NCBI GenBank assembly: GCA_024760505.1
Contig: CP058931.1
Coordinates: forward strand, 2,862,001 to 2,926,000
Source: Nitrospira sp.
Lineage (GTDB): Bacteria; Nitrospirota; Nitrospiria; Nitrospirales; UBA8639
Length of the DNA stretch: 64,000 nt
Reading direction: 5' to 3'
Below, in pieces: positions 8,124-16,191 of this stretch; position 1 is the first letter of the stretch, and every line of letters starts with the position of its first letter. Position numbers and translations under genes: made by a program. Under the pieces are notes generated by a model. The model saw nothing but the letters and a program-made list of their open reading frames with translations, did no database searches and had not been told where the DNA came from.

Positions 8124-8777
8124 ATGAGCAAACCTCGGGTACTTCTAGCTGAGGATCACGTCCTGGTTAGTGAGGGGCTGACAAAACTGCTGGAAACGGA
8201 TTTCACATTGGTGGGGACCGTTGTCGACGGGCATGCATTAGTTCAAGCCGTCAAGAAACATACACCGGACATTGCGATCATTGATATTTCCTTGCCCCTC
8301 TTGAATGGGTTGGAAGCTGCCCGACAAATAAAAAAATGTGAACCCCAAACAAAATTAATTTTTCTCACTATGCATTCCGAGGAACATTTTGTCCATGAAG
8401 CCTTCAAGGCCGGTGGGGTGGGGTATATTTTAAAACAATCTGCGACGGCAGAATTAGTATTTGCTATTAAGGAAGTGTATCAGGGACGGACCTACGTTTC
8501 TCCCTCCATTGCCCAGGGTCTCGTCAGTCAAGCACTGAACCCGTCTTCGATTTCGAAAAAAGCGCCTGAGACGGAGACTCCCGCATTGACTCAACGGCAG
8601 ATGGAAATTCTTCAATTGGTTGCTGAAGGAAAATCCAATAAGGATATTGCGGTCATATTAAATCTAGCCGTCAAGACCGTGGAATTTCATAAGACGCGAG
8701 TCATGCAAGTATTGGGACTCAAAACGGCCTCCGAACTCACGAAATATGCCATTGCCAATGGAATTATTTCAATATAA
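8124..8777 (+). CDS. NarL/LuxR-family response regulator
   Basis: A 217-residue two-domain regulator. The receiver (1-120) has the acidic pair in LLAEDHV, phospho-acceptor D54 (IAIIDISLPLLNG) and Lys in YILKQSA. The LuxR-type helix-turn-helix (about 150-210) reads LTQRQMEILQLVAEGKSNKDIAVILNLAVKTVEFHKTRVM. It is about 35 % similar by eye to the convergent regulator at 8869-9528, so these are paralogues. The partner kinase is not adjacent. It may control the 19-bp motif sites that surround it, which is a hypothesis only. Confidence 0.9.
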   Translation: MSKPRVLLAEDHVLVSEGLTKLLETDFTLVGTVVDGHALVQAVKKHTPDIAIIDISLPLLNGLEAARQIKKCEPQTKLIFLTMHSEEHFVHEAFKAGGVGYILKQSATAELVFAIKEVYQGRTYVSPSIAQGLVSQALNPSSISKKAPETETPALTQRQMEILQLVAEGKSNKDIAVILNLAVKTVEFHKTRVMQVLGLKTASELTKYAIANGIISI

Positions 8778-8868
8778 TGGGTCGGGCTTTTTCTCGGCCT
8801 CTCAGCGTTTTTCAGAAACTTCCCAGCTACCATAAGCCCCCTTTTAGCGTAGGGCCGAAATCAAAACC

Positions 8869-9528
8869 CTATTCAAGGGGAGAAATTCCTAACTTGACGG
8901 CGAATTTCGTAAGATCGGCCTTGGAATGAAGACCCAGGGCCTGCACTATTTGCATTTTATGGAATGCAACCGTGCTTTGGGATATCGCCAACACGTTGGC
9001 GATGTCTTTCGCGGAGAATCCTTGAGCCACAAGCCTTAATACCTCCTGCTGCCTGGGAGTCAATTTTCCGGAAAGTTCGGTGCCCGGCATCCCATCCATT
9101 TGGGCAAAAACCGCATTCTGTACCTCCTCCGGAATGAGGGGAGAGAGGTATCTCTGTTTTTCCTGAACTTGTTGAATCGCTGTTAATAATTCGTTCCCTG
9201 CGGTTTGCTTCGGGACATACCCTTCTCCGCCGCTACGAAACGCCTCCATAATGAAAGTCGGTTCTAAATGCATAGAAACAAAAATTATTTTTACGGATGG
9301 ACACATCGTTTTTAACATTCGAGCAGCTTCGTACCCGTTTTGATCCGGCATTGAGATGTCCATGAGGAGAATGTCGGGCTTGGCTTGTCGGATTTGACCG
9401 ACCAAATCGCTTGCGTTATGGGCTTCCCCGACAATGTCATGATGGGGTTCAAGCAGTTTTTTGCAACTCTCCAAAACAAGAATATGATCGTCAACAAGGA
9501 ATAATCGTGCTCGCTTTGTTGTATTCAT
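8869..9528 (-). CDS. NarL/LuxR-family response regulator
   Basis: A 219-residue regulator with receiver (acidic pair LVDDH, phospho-acceptor D57 in ILLMDISMPDQNG, Lys in YVPKQTAG) and LuxR helix-turn-helix (LTPRQQEVLRLVAQGFSAKDIANVLAISQSTVAFHKMQIV). The start at ATG 9528 gives the usual family length; an in-frame GTG at 9561 adds 11 residues and cannot be excluded because neither has a strong ribosome site. It is convergent with the paralogue at 8124. A motif copy lies about 175 bp upstream (9702-9720). Confidence 0.88.
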   Translation of the reverse strand: MNTTKRARLFLVDDHILVLESCKKLLEPHHDIVGEAHNASDLVGQIRQAKPDILLMDISMPDQNGYEAARMLKTMCPSVKIIFVSMHLEPTFIMEAFRSGGEGYVPKQTAGNELLTAIQQVQEKQRYLSPLIPEEVQNAVFAQMDGMPGTELSGKLTPRQQEVLRLVAQGFSAKDIANVLAISQSTVAFHKMQIVQALGLHSKADLTKFAVKLGISPLE

Positions 9529-9701
9529 ACTGAAAAATCGGGTAAGAGACGTTTCTCCCACTTAGATCTCATTGAGAGTGACGACCCAGAATCTCCTTGT
9601 TTAAAGAACGTCCCACTTTAACACGTTTTAATAGCCTTTTCCCCAGACCTTCCTTTCCGTTAAGCGATGTCCTTTACTGTAGCCAGGATTGGTGCATTCG
9701 C

Positions 9702-9728
9702 CAACTGGACAAAACCCTTGGATATAAT
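9702..9728 (+). promoter_or_regulatory. 19-bp motif copy abutting a perfect -10 box
   Basis: CAACTGGACAAAACCCTTG (9702-9720) is followed after two bases by TATAAT (9723-9728). No good -35 hexamer lies 17 bases upstream of the TATAAT, so the motif overlaps where sigma region 4 would bind, as at activator-dependent promoters. The plus-strand transcript would start near 9735 and meet a hairpin at 9921-9949. Confidence 0.5.
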
Positions 9729-9734
9729 TGCCTG

Positions 9735-9955
9735 TATTATTACAGAATTGCTGAATGTGGAGATGCGGAGGTATTGCAGATTATTTGATGGTATTAAATG
9801 GTCGGTAAGCAGTCAGTATTCGCGAAATTTTCAGTAATGTCGCCTCAATTGGGACATTCTCAAGGTTCGCCTTTGACGCACAGAGAAGCCAGGCCTTTTT
9901 TTAAACCTGGGGAATGAAGCAAACATGGAGGGGAATTCCCTCCATGTTTCGTTTT
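9735..9955 (+). ncRNA. candidate small RNA
   Basis: This 220-base plus-strand interval runs from just after a perfect TATAAT (9723-9728) to a strong intrinsic-terminator-like hairpin. It lies between two minus-strand genes, so neither signal is explained by a neighbouring gene. No frame with a start and ribosome site spans it. A second short inverted pair (CCAGG...CCTGG about 9890-9910) adds structure. Predicted only from signals; the exact ends are estimates. Confidence 0.35.
9921..9949 (+). terminator. intrinsic terminator hairpin
   Basis: Perfect 12-bp stem AAACATGGAGGG / CCCTCCATGTTT with a 5-base loop, followed on the plus strand by CGTTTTATAAT. The T-run favours plus-strand termination (candidate small RNA). 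The symmetric stem could also end the minus-strand PepSY transcript, but no T-run follows in that direction. Confidence 0.6.
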
Positions 9956-10008
9956 ATAATAATGAAAATGTCTTGAACGTGACGATTGCAGCCTCACAAG
10001 GGTCAGGA

Positions 10009-10305
10009 TTACTCCTTTTCAATCTTCACGACCTCTCCTGAATGAGCATCCACATAGACTTCTCTGGTGTTTTCATTTTCGTCAACGATTTTAACTTCAA
10101 AAACAGTCTTGCCGTGTTCTTTTTCTAATTCGGCATCCACGGCCTTGCCCTTCACCGTTGTCATGGCTTTTTCCACAGCCTCGATAAGTGTGATTTGAGT
10201 GCCCTTCAATAATTCGGCTTTGTCCTCATCAAACAAGGCTAAAGCCGAGCTGACCGGCAGAATACACGTGGCCATCATGAGACTGAGAATTAGACGATTC
10301 TTCAT
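10009..10305 (-). CDS. periplasmic PepSY-domain protein
   Basis: A 98-residue protein with a signal peptide (LILSLMMATCILPVSSALA, cleavage near 22-23) and one PepSY domain (about 35-97: ITLIEAVEKAMTTVKGKAVDAELEKE...VFEVKIVDENENTREVYVDAHSGEVVKIEKE). PepSY domains are found in peptidase propeptides and in small periplasmic proteins thought to inhibit or bind peptidases; this one is stand-alone. The ATG at 10305 has AAGGAG about 7 bases upstream and is preferred over a longer frame starting at 10392. Confidence 0.85.
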   Translation of the reverse strand: MKNRLILSLMMATCILPVSSALALFDEDKAELLKGTQITLIEAVEKAMTTVKGKAVDAELEKEHGKTVFEVKIVDENENTREVYVDAHSGEVVKIEKE

Positions 10306-10685
10306 AGCGGACTCCTTTGTTGTTAATATGACGATCATTTCCCTATTGCAGAACTTAAACTCGAGTATGCCCTTCCCGAACGTTTGTCGCATTAGACAAA
10401 AGGGCGTGATCCAACCTGATGTTGTCTGCCGGAGCCGAGGAAAAGTGTGAAGCCGAAAATCATCAGCCTGGGAATAGACTGGGTATTCATGATGAACTTA
10501 TGGGCGTTGAGAATGGCAATGCAGTTGTTTCTAAGACTTCAGTGTTCCGACAATCTCACTGCATGGATATATGCCCGTGACAAATGGAAAGTTTATCTAG
10601 TGAAGAAGGGCAGATTCCGGTTCATAATTGGACGTAGGTTCATCGGCAATGGTTGTTTGATTGATCAAACTGAAAGGAGGAGGTC

Positions 10686-11021
10686 ATGCAAAGACAGAAA
10701 TTGGGCAATTCATATGTGTGTGTAGCGACGATCCTGTTTCTGGCGGCATCGGGCGTGATTCCTTATCATATTCATGCCTCTGAGCGTGACCAAAAGGAAA
10801 TTGCACCTGTGGCGTCTGGGGTAGTGGAAGGCCAGGTAATTGAAGTAGAACAGTTGACTCTTGTGATCGAAAAAGCAAACGGAGAAGTGGTTCGCGTTCC
10901 CATGCCGGGAAAAAGCGGGGAATCTTCAGCCGACTTTGAAAAAGGAGATTACATCGAGGTAGCCATTTCTCCGGAAGGCATGACTACTTCTGTCAGAAAG
11001 GTTGCTAAAACGGAAAACTGA
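10686..11021 (+). CDS. small exported protein, unknown
   Basis: A 111-residue protein with a signal peptide (about 10-31, VCVATILFLAASGVIPYHIHA) and a small beta-rich domain (VVEGQVIEVEQLTLVIEKANGEVVRVPMPGKS...GDYIEVAISPEG) that reads like an OB-like or SH3-like barrel. AAAGGAGGAGGT precedes the ATG, a very strong ribosome site. I recall similar small periplasmic proteins in Nitrospira but no named function. The metallothionein-like gene follows 120 bp downstream. Confidence 0.65.
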   Translation: MQRQKLGNSYVCVATILFLAASGVIPYHIHASERDQKEIAPVASGVVEGQVIEVEQLTLVIEKANGEVVRVPMPGKSGESSADFEKGDYIEVAISPEGMTTSVRKVAKTEN

Positions 11022-11140
11022 AAGCCATAATACGAGGAGATCTGAATAATCGGGACGAGGAAATACTGGAGGAATGCTGGAGAAGCCGGCGATGAAATTT
11101 CATTCAACTCCGTTGTCAGGAAGAAAGCGAGGTTTTGTTG

Positions 11141-11305
11141 ATGAATGCCGTCTGTGCCCATCCCCCATGTTCATGTCAGAACTCCGAGGGTGAGGAATAT
11201 TGCTCGGAAGAATGTGCCAATGTGATTACCGCGCCTGTAGGAAAGTGTCGGTGTGGTCATGATAATTGTGAAGGGTATTTGAAATATCGAGATGCCGGGA
11301 CCTGA
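11141..11305 (+). CDS. bacterial metallothionein-like peptide
   Basis: A 54-residue peptide with eight cysteines at positions 5, 10, 12, 21, 25, 36, 38 and 43 and histidines at 7 and 40. The spacing CAHPPCSC...YCSEEC...CRCGHDNC matches the SmtA/BmtA bacterial metallothionein pattern (C-x4-C-x-C...YCS..C...C-x-CGH..C), which binds zinc, cadmium or copper in a small cytoplasmic cluster. The family is 50-60 residues, so it is complete. GAGG lies about 10 bases before the ATG. A hairpin (11300-11319, ACCTGAAA/TTTCAGGT) overlaps its stop. Assignment rests on the Cys/His pattern. Confidence 0.8.
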   Translation: MNAVCAHPPCSCQNSEGEEYCSEECANVITAPVGKCRCGHDNCEGYLKYRDAGT

Positions 11306-11897
11306 AAGTTTTTCAGGTTGGCTAAACTCAGGTGAAAACTAGTCGTTAAGCATCCGGTGCTATTTCCGTAAGAAAGCCTTATCGTCAGTGGCCGGATGTA
11401 AGGCATTCACGTTGGAAGTGTTGCAGATTTGAGACAATTGCAATTATGACGCGTTTCTGATCAACTTCCCCGCCGGAGGACCCGTACTTGACCGTTCAGC
11501 GCCCTGCACCTACATAGTGCTTCCTTTGATTGGTGCTTTATGCCCTATCTTTTTCGATGGATTCACAGGTAGTGGGAAGACCTTCAATATTCGAGAGTTC
11601 AGAAGTACCAATGTGGCCGATCATCAAAACACCGAGTGCTCAACACGACAGCTCTTTTACGTGGTCCGGGCAATCCATGATACCGCCTTACAGCTTTCCC
11701 CGAATAGGAATGGATTCCTGTTGGCGCAGCCTAGGGCTGATGGCTATCCTGAAAGAGGGATAAGAGACTACCAAATCACCAACAATCCATAAGGAATTAC
11801 GAGTATTCTGCGCCTGCCCATATAGGATAGGATGACCCCGTCGCTTTGGTATGATAATGCAAATATTCTATTTGGGAGCAGCGAATGTGGCGGAGGA
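11306..11897. other. 592-bp stretch without a supported gene
   Basis: Two overlapping plus-strand frames (11517-11792 and 11530-11763) are open but lack ribosome sites. One contains a chance-looking GFTGSGKT. No repeat, tRNA or motif copy is seen here. It may be eroded sequence. Confidence 0.4.
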
Positions 11898-12416
11898 CTA
11901 GGAGGGTCTTTGATCCTCTACCGGAGGGGTTGAGGGGAGTTTGTGTTCGACCTGAGGCGAACAGGGCATTTGGAACAATGAAAAGCGCCTCCCCGATTGA
12001 GCTGGAGAATGGTTGTCTGCTATTCGTGTATACCACCACCGGCCCTCTGCCTGTTTACCGGACGATGACAAGAGAAGATTAAATTCACCTTCGCGATCGT
12101 TTTTGGTTTGATACCATTTGCCTTGCCACCCGCCATTATCGAGTTTCGTCGTCAACAAACGCCCCCCTTGCCATTCATACACGCCGTGGCCTTCCTGATT
12201 GAGAGTTAAGCAGTAAACACCGTTTTCATCACGGTATTCCCATGTCCCGGCTAGATCCGATTTCTTCATTGAAGACGGTTGCAGAGTTGGCCCCGGTGCA
12301 TCCACCTGAGGTTCCGGAGGGGTGGATCGACAACCAAAGAATACAAACTGTAATAAAAGAAAGACCCCTACCATTTTCCATTTGCGCAAGTGGGCTGTTT
12401 CTAAATTTTTTATCAT
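11898..12416 (-). CDS. lipoprotein, unknown
   Basis: A 172-residue protein. The N-terminus has a basic stretch, a hydrophobic core (MVGVFLLLQFVFFGC) and a lipobox-like FFGC, predicting a lipid-anchored envelope protein. The mature part has Pro-rich linkers at both ends around a small domain (LAGTWEYRDENGVYCLTLNQEGHGVYEWQGG...GGWQGKWYQTKNDREGEFNLLLSSSGKQAEGRWWYTR). Its repeated W/G pattern suggests a lipocalin-like or small beta-barrel fold. No enzyme motif is seen. Confidence 0.65.
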   Translation of the reverse strand: MIKNLETAHLRKWKMVGVFLLLQFVFFGCRSTPPEPQVDAPGPTLQPSSMKKSDLAGTWEYRDENGVYCLTLNQEGHGVYEWQGGRLLTTKLDNGGWQGKWYQTKNDREGEFNLLLSSSGKQAEGRWWYTRIADNHSPAQSGRRFSLFQMPCSPQVEHKLPSTPPVEDQRPS

Positions 12417-13079
12417 GATCCGACTATTTTCTTCACTAGGGTTGTAAGACCATTCCGTTACTCAACATCGCTCTGCCGGTAGCCGCACAATTTTTTTTGG
12501 GGCACCTATTCTCCTTAGTGGGATCCAGGGGAAGGCCGCGAGAAAAAAATCACGAGGTGCTCTCATGGCTCCCCGATTCTTGCATAAGAAGCCCAACATC
12601 AAGGGGATAAATGTTCAGCCTGACTGGTTCACTATGGTTGGCTCATTGTTTTAATGACTTACTCCATACAGTACATATTTCTTTTCATTCATGCTGCTCA
12701 AATTATTACAGGGATATTAAAGGGCCTACATGGACAAAAGCCTTTAGTGAATAGGGGAAATATCCAAAAGAATCGAACTTTACGCAAAGGCAAGGAAGGG
12801 GTGAGGCGTGAAATGTAAGAGTGCAGGAGTTGGTCAAGAAAATATTGCACCGACAGAGTCATTCCGGATTTTCCGTTTCGATGAGAGGAGAAGGAGCAGC
12901 GGGCGGATAACAGCCCGGTTTCCTGTCAAAGGGGAATGACGGCAAGTCTTTTAGGCCAACACCAGGAGGAAGCACCCCGTTAGGTAGATTGCGCATATTT
13001 TACATCAGATGGTTGTATATTCGCCTGATGTTTAAAGATCTGAAGGAAAGTCTTCATCAGCGTTACTTGTGATTTTGTA
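12417..13079. other. 663-bp stretch without a supported gene
   Basis: No open frame with a ribosome site and no tRNA. GC-rich short inverted segments around 12890-12960 could be structured RNA, but I recognise no riboswitch class. It separates the lipoprotein promoter from the coiled-coil gene's 3' side. Confidence 0.4.
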
Positions 13080-13322
13080 TTAATTTAAGCACAACCCTTC
13101 GTCTTCCTTGTTTTTTTGCCCGTACCCTTTACTTGCCGACCGTGTCCCCCTTTTTTGGTCTTCCCCATGGTCTTGGGACGGGTATTTTTCATGAATGATG
13201 ACTTCCCGAAGCCGATGGTTTTCCTCCACCACTTGAGAAAGTTCCTTGATAAGTTTTCGATTTTGTTCCTGGAGATATAAAATCTCCTGCTCTAATTGTT
13301 CGATATTCAAAAAATGAGTCAT
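13080..13322 (-). CDS. small coiled-coil protein
   Basis: An 80-residue protein. Residues 3-45 form a heptad coiled coil (FLNIEQLEQEILYLQEQNRKLIKELSQVVEENHRLREVI), followed by a highly charged basic/acidic tail. The ATG at 13322 has AGGAGGG about 4-5 bases upstream and is chosen over a longer frame from 13397. Similar short coiled-coil peptides occur as ZapB-like or cell-division accessory proteins, but similarity is only structural. Function unknown. A motif copy lies about 200 bp upstream. Confidence 0.6.
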   Translation of the reverse strand: MTHFLNIEQLEQEILYLQEQNRKLIKELSQVVEENHRLREVIIHEKYPSQDHGEDQKRGTRSASKGYGQKNKEDEGLCLN

Positions 13323-13526
13323 CAATCCCTCCTTCTCTGTTTGTAAAATTCGAGGCATCTTCGATCTTCGGTGCTTGACCGATCCAAAATTGATCATTCT
13401 CCCTGTTTAGGTTCTTTTTGTATCTTATCAGGCGAAGCAATACATGGTGAAATTGTGTGTTAGACACAAGAATTTTCCCTTACATGATATTAATCTTGAA
13501 CAAACCTCTGACGCGCGAGCTCTGAT

Positions 13527-13545
13527 CCAGGGTTTCTGCCAGTAG
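13527..13545 (-). promoter_or_regulatory. copy of the recurrent 19-bp motif
   Basis: On the minus strand CTACTGGCAGAAACCCTGG. It lies in the divergent region between the coiled-coil gene (minus, start 13322) and the GH15 gene (plus, start about 13828), oriented towards the coiled-coil gene. Confidence 0.45.
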
Positions 13546-13827
13546 GGGAGACAATATTTCCTGGTAGCATACCTTTCAAAAGATGAGCAGATCGTGATTG
13601 TATGTGTATGGAGCGAGCCTTCTTGAAAGGGAATGGTTCCCTCATGTGTGAGTTCGGTAGGCTACTGGTCAATGACCTCTCACTCACATCAAGCAGGTGG
13701 ACGAAGGGAAAAATTCCGCCATCGAGGTCAGGTTCTCTATTTTGGGTCTATCCATTTGTGACAGGCGAGCACAACGTTGAGCATTCCTGCGGATCTGGTA
13801 TGCTCCGGAGAAGGGAGAGAACGAGCA

Positions 13828-15630
13828 TTGATACATTACCCGCCTATCGAACAGCATGGCGTGATCGGGGATCTGCATACGGTGGCGTTAGTGGGGATGA
13901 ACGGTTCGATCGATTTCATGTGTTTTCCACGTTTTGATTCCCCCACCATTTTTGCCTCCTTGCTGGATCAACAGCATGGGGGAGAATTTTCGATCTTTGC
14001 CCTTCATGGTACCGGCCAACAAAAGCAACTTTACTTGACCGACACCAATATTCTCCTGACGCAATTGTATGCCGAAGAAGGGATGGGCGAAATTTCGGAC
14101 TTTATGCCTATTGAAGAGGCCGGGCAGATTCATAACGTGATTCGACGCGTAAAAACCGTGCGGGGACAAATGCAATACCGCATGCGTTGCGCCCCAAGGT
14201 TCAATTATGCCAGCGCATCTCATTCCATTGAACAGCATCATGCCAAAGAAGTGGTTTTTATTTCCCATGGGCCCGATCAGACTCGCTTACGACTTCGCGC
14301 TTCCATTCCTATTCAGGTGAACGATCGGGATGTCATTGCGCAATTCACGCTCAAAGCCGGGGACCATGCCACCTTCATTCTGGAGGATTCCGGCAATAGT
14401 GACCAGTCTGTTGCGTCCAATCCGGAGGATGTGTCGGACGTTTTTAAAGCCACAATGAACTTTTGGCAGAACTGGTTGGCCTCCTGCCGGTATGAAGGTC
14501 GCTGGCGAGAAACCATACATCGTTCCGCTTTAATGCTGAAATTGTTGACCTTTCGCCCGAACGGAGCGATTGTGGCTTCCCCCACATTTGGGCTTCCGGA
14601 AATCATCGGTGGAGAAAGAAATTGGGATTATCGGTACACCTGGATTCGGGATGCCGCTTTTACCGTGTATGCGTTTTTGCGCCTGGGGTTTACCCAAGAG
14701 GCCGTTGCTTTTAACGAATGGGTGGAAGATCGCTTTAGCCATTTGAACGGACAGCATCCTCTCCAGGTCATGTATCGGATTGATGGTAGTAAAAATCTAC
14801 TCGAACAGACCCTGCCAAACTTGACCGGATATAAAGGGTCTTCGCCCGTCAGGATCGGCAATGCCGCCCATGAACAGCTTCAACTCGATGGATTGGGGGC
14901 CCTCATGGATTCCATCTACTTATCCAATAAATATGGGAGACTTATCTCTTATGACTTTTGGAAAAGTCTCGCCCAGCTGGTCGATTGGGTCTGTGATAAC
15001 TGGCAGGTTCCGGACCATGGTGTATGGGAATTTCGCGGGCAATCTCGTGAGTTTTTGTATTCCCGGTTGTTCTGTTGGGTGGCTGTGGACCGGGGAATAC
15101 GGTTGGCGAAAAAACGATCTTTACCTGGACCGATCAGACGGTGGGAACAGGTTCGTGACGATATTTATCAAGAAGTGATGCGGGACTTCTGGAATCCCGA
15201 ATTAAAATCCTTCGTTCAATATAAGGGCAGTCAAATTTTGGATGCGTCAAGTCTGGTGATGCCATTAGTCAAATTTGTCAGTCCGACGGATCCCCGGTGG
15301 TTGATGACGTTAGAGTCTATCGAATCCCATCTTGTCGAAGATTCGCTTGTCTATCGTTTTCGTGAAAAGAATCAAGTTCTGGATGATCTTTCAACGGAGA
15401 ATGGAAGTTTTTCGATGTGTACGTTTTGGTATATCGAGTGTTTATCTCGCGCCGGAGATGTCAAAAAGGCCCACTTTCTGTTTGATAAAATGTTGGGCCA
15501 TGCCAATCATCTCGGATTATTCGGCGAAGGCTTAGGTCCCGGCCTGGCGCATTTGGGTAATTTTCCTCAAGCTTTGACTCATTTGGCCTTAATCAGCGCG
15601 GCATATGATCTGAATCGGCGTATGCAATAA
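13828..15630 (+). CDS. glycoside hydrolase family 15 (glucoamylase/trehalase-like)
   Basis: About 600 residues, the usual length for the GH15 branch that includes bacterial and archaeal trehalases and glucodextranase-like enzymes. The N-terminal signature (YPPIEQHGVIGDLHTVALVGMNGSIDFMCFPRFD) precedes a beta-sandwich domain. The (alpha/alpha)6 barrel carries GGERNWDYRYTWIRDAAF and later NGSFSMCTFWYIECLSRAG, typical catalytic-face motifs. It is cytoplasmic (no signal peptide) and predicted to hydrolyse an alpha-glucosidic sugar such as trehalose or a dextrin. TTG 13828 is preferred because GGAGAAGGGAGAG lies just upstream; TTG 13777 in the same frame is the alternative. It stands alone. Confidence 0.9.
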   Translation: MIHYPPIEQHGVIGDLHTVALVGMNGSIDFMCFPRFDSPTIFASLLDQQHGGEFSIFALHGTGQQKQLYLTDTNILLTQLYAEEGMGEISDFMPIEEAGQIHNVIRRVKTVRGQMQYRMRCAPRFNYASASHSIEQHHAKEVVFISHGPDQTRLRLRASIPIQVNDRDVIAQFTLKAGDHATFILEDSGNSDQSVASNPEDVSDVFKATMNFWQNWLASCRYEGRWRETIHRSALMLKLLTFRPNGAIVASPTFGLPEIIGGERNWDYRYTWIRDAAFTVYAFLRLGFTQEAVAFNEWVEDRFSHLNGQHPLQVMYRIDGSKNLLEQTLPNLTGYKGSSPVRIGNAAHEQLQLDGLGALMDSIYLSNKYGRLISYDFWKSLAQLVDWVCDNWQVPDHGVWEFRGQSREFLYSRLFCWVAVDRGIRLAKKRSLPGPIRRWEQVRDDIYQEVMRDFWNPELKSFVQYKGSQILDASSLVMPLVKFVSPTDPRWLMTLESIESHLVEDSLVYRFREKNQVLDDLSTENGSFSMCTFWYIECLSRAGDVKKAHFLFDKMLGHANHLGLFGEGLGPGLAHLGNFPQALTHLALISAAYDLNRRMQ

Positions 15631-15823
15631 CCTGTCTCGTTTCCCGCCAGGGCGTCTATTGGGTTGCCTGAAAATGGCCCGGCTCTCACCCCCTAATCTG
15701 ACATAACGAACGATCCGGACGGGAATTCTTGTTAGCAGCCAGGCAGCAGAAGGGAGTGTTGAATAATACTAATTTCCACGGGCATATTGACCCCCAGGCA
15801 CGTTGCATATTAGAGGCCTCGGG
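15631..15823. other. intergenic region after GH15
   Basis: No gene seen. Together with the repeat at 15824-15943 and the motif copy at 16026-16044 it forms a 560-bp non-coding interval before the DksA-type gene. Confidence 0.4.
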
Positions 15824-15943
15824 GCGGTTCAAAAAAGTTCGTCCAGCAAGGCCGCAGTCATTTTTGCGCGCAGAGCGTACTTCCAGTACGTGAGCACGGG
15901 AAAATGGCGAGAACGCCGCTGGCGGCTTTTTTCAACAGCCCCC
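15824..15943. repeat. intergenic MITE-like hairpin repeat
   Basis: A 120-bp element with imperfect terminal inverted repeats: the left end GGCGGTTCAAAAAAGTTCG (then TCCAGC) pairs with the right end GCTGGCGGCTTTTTTCAACA. A central palindrome GCGTACTTCCAGTACGT sits between them. I remember a closely similar element scattered between genes in Nitrospira genomes (inference from memory). It encodes nothing and would fold as a long hairpin RNA. Only one copy is in this window. Confidence 0.6.
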
Positions 15944-16025
15944 AGAACGCTGTTCGCCTCTGTCCATTTCATGCTAATTGAGCGAGACAATCCGCAGGGA
16001 ACTCAAGTGTATTTTTAAGGATATT

Positions 16026-16044
16026 CCAGGGTTCCTTGCAGTGT
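16026..16044 (-). promoter_or_regulatory. weaker copy of the recurrent 19-bp motif
   Basis: On the minus strand ACACTGCAAGGAACCCTGG, matching the CTG...AACCCTGG core with three differences in the centre. It lies about 150 bp upstream of the DksA-type gene. Confidence 0.35.
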
Positions 16045-16191
16045 TCGCGTGAACAGAACACCATTACATTCCAGTAGAGTTTTTTTCATGCTCAATGAAT
16101 TATATGGTTCAAGTGGTCAATGGAATGAATCGGATGGAAGGTCCGGTGACATCGCAAATCACTAATCACATGCCAGCAAGGAGTTCCTGTT

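Noticed and set aside
9871..9950. Possible c-di-GMP-I riboswitch (GACGCACAGAG... followed by AAGCCAGG)
   Set aside because: Only the first few bases resemble the GEMM consensus; the conserved second-half GGGACGCAAAGC segment is absent and the hairpin here is a better terminator.
11517..11792. Plus-strand frame containing a Walker-A-like GFTGSGKT
   Set aside because: No ribosome site, no second nucleotide-binding motif, and a second overlapping frame of similar length; judged a chance match in non-coding DNA.
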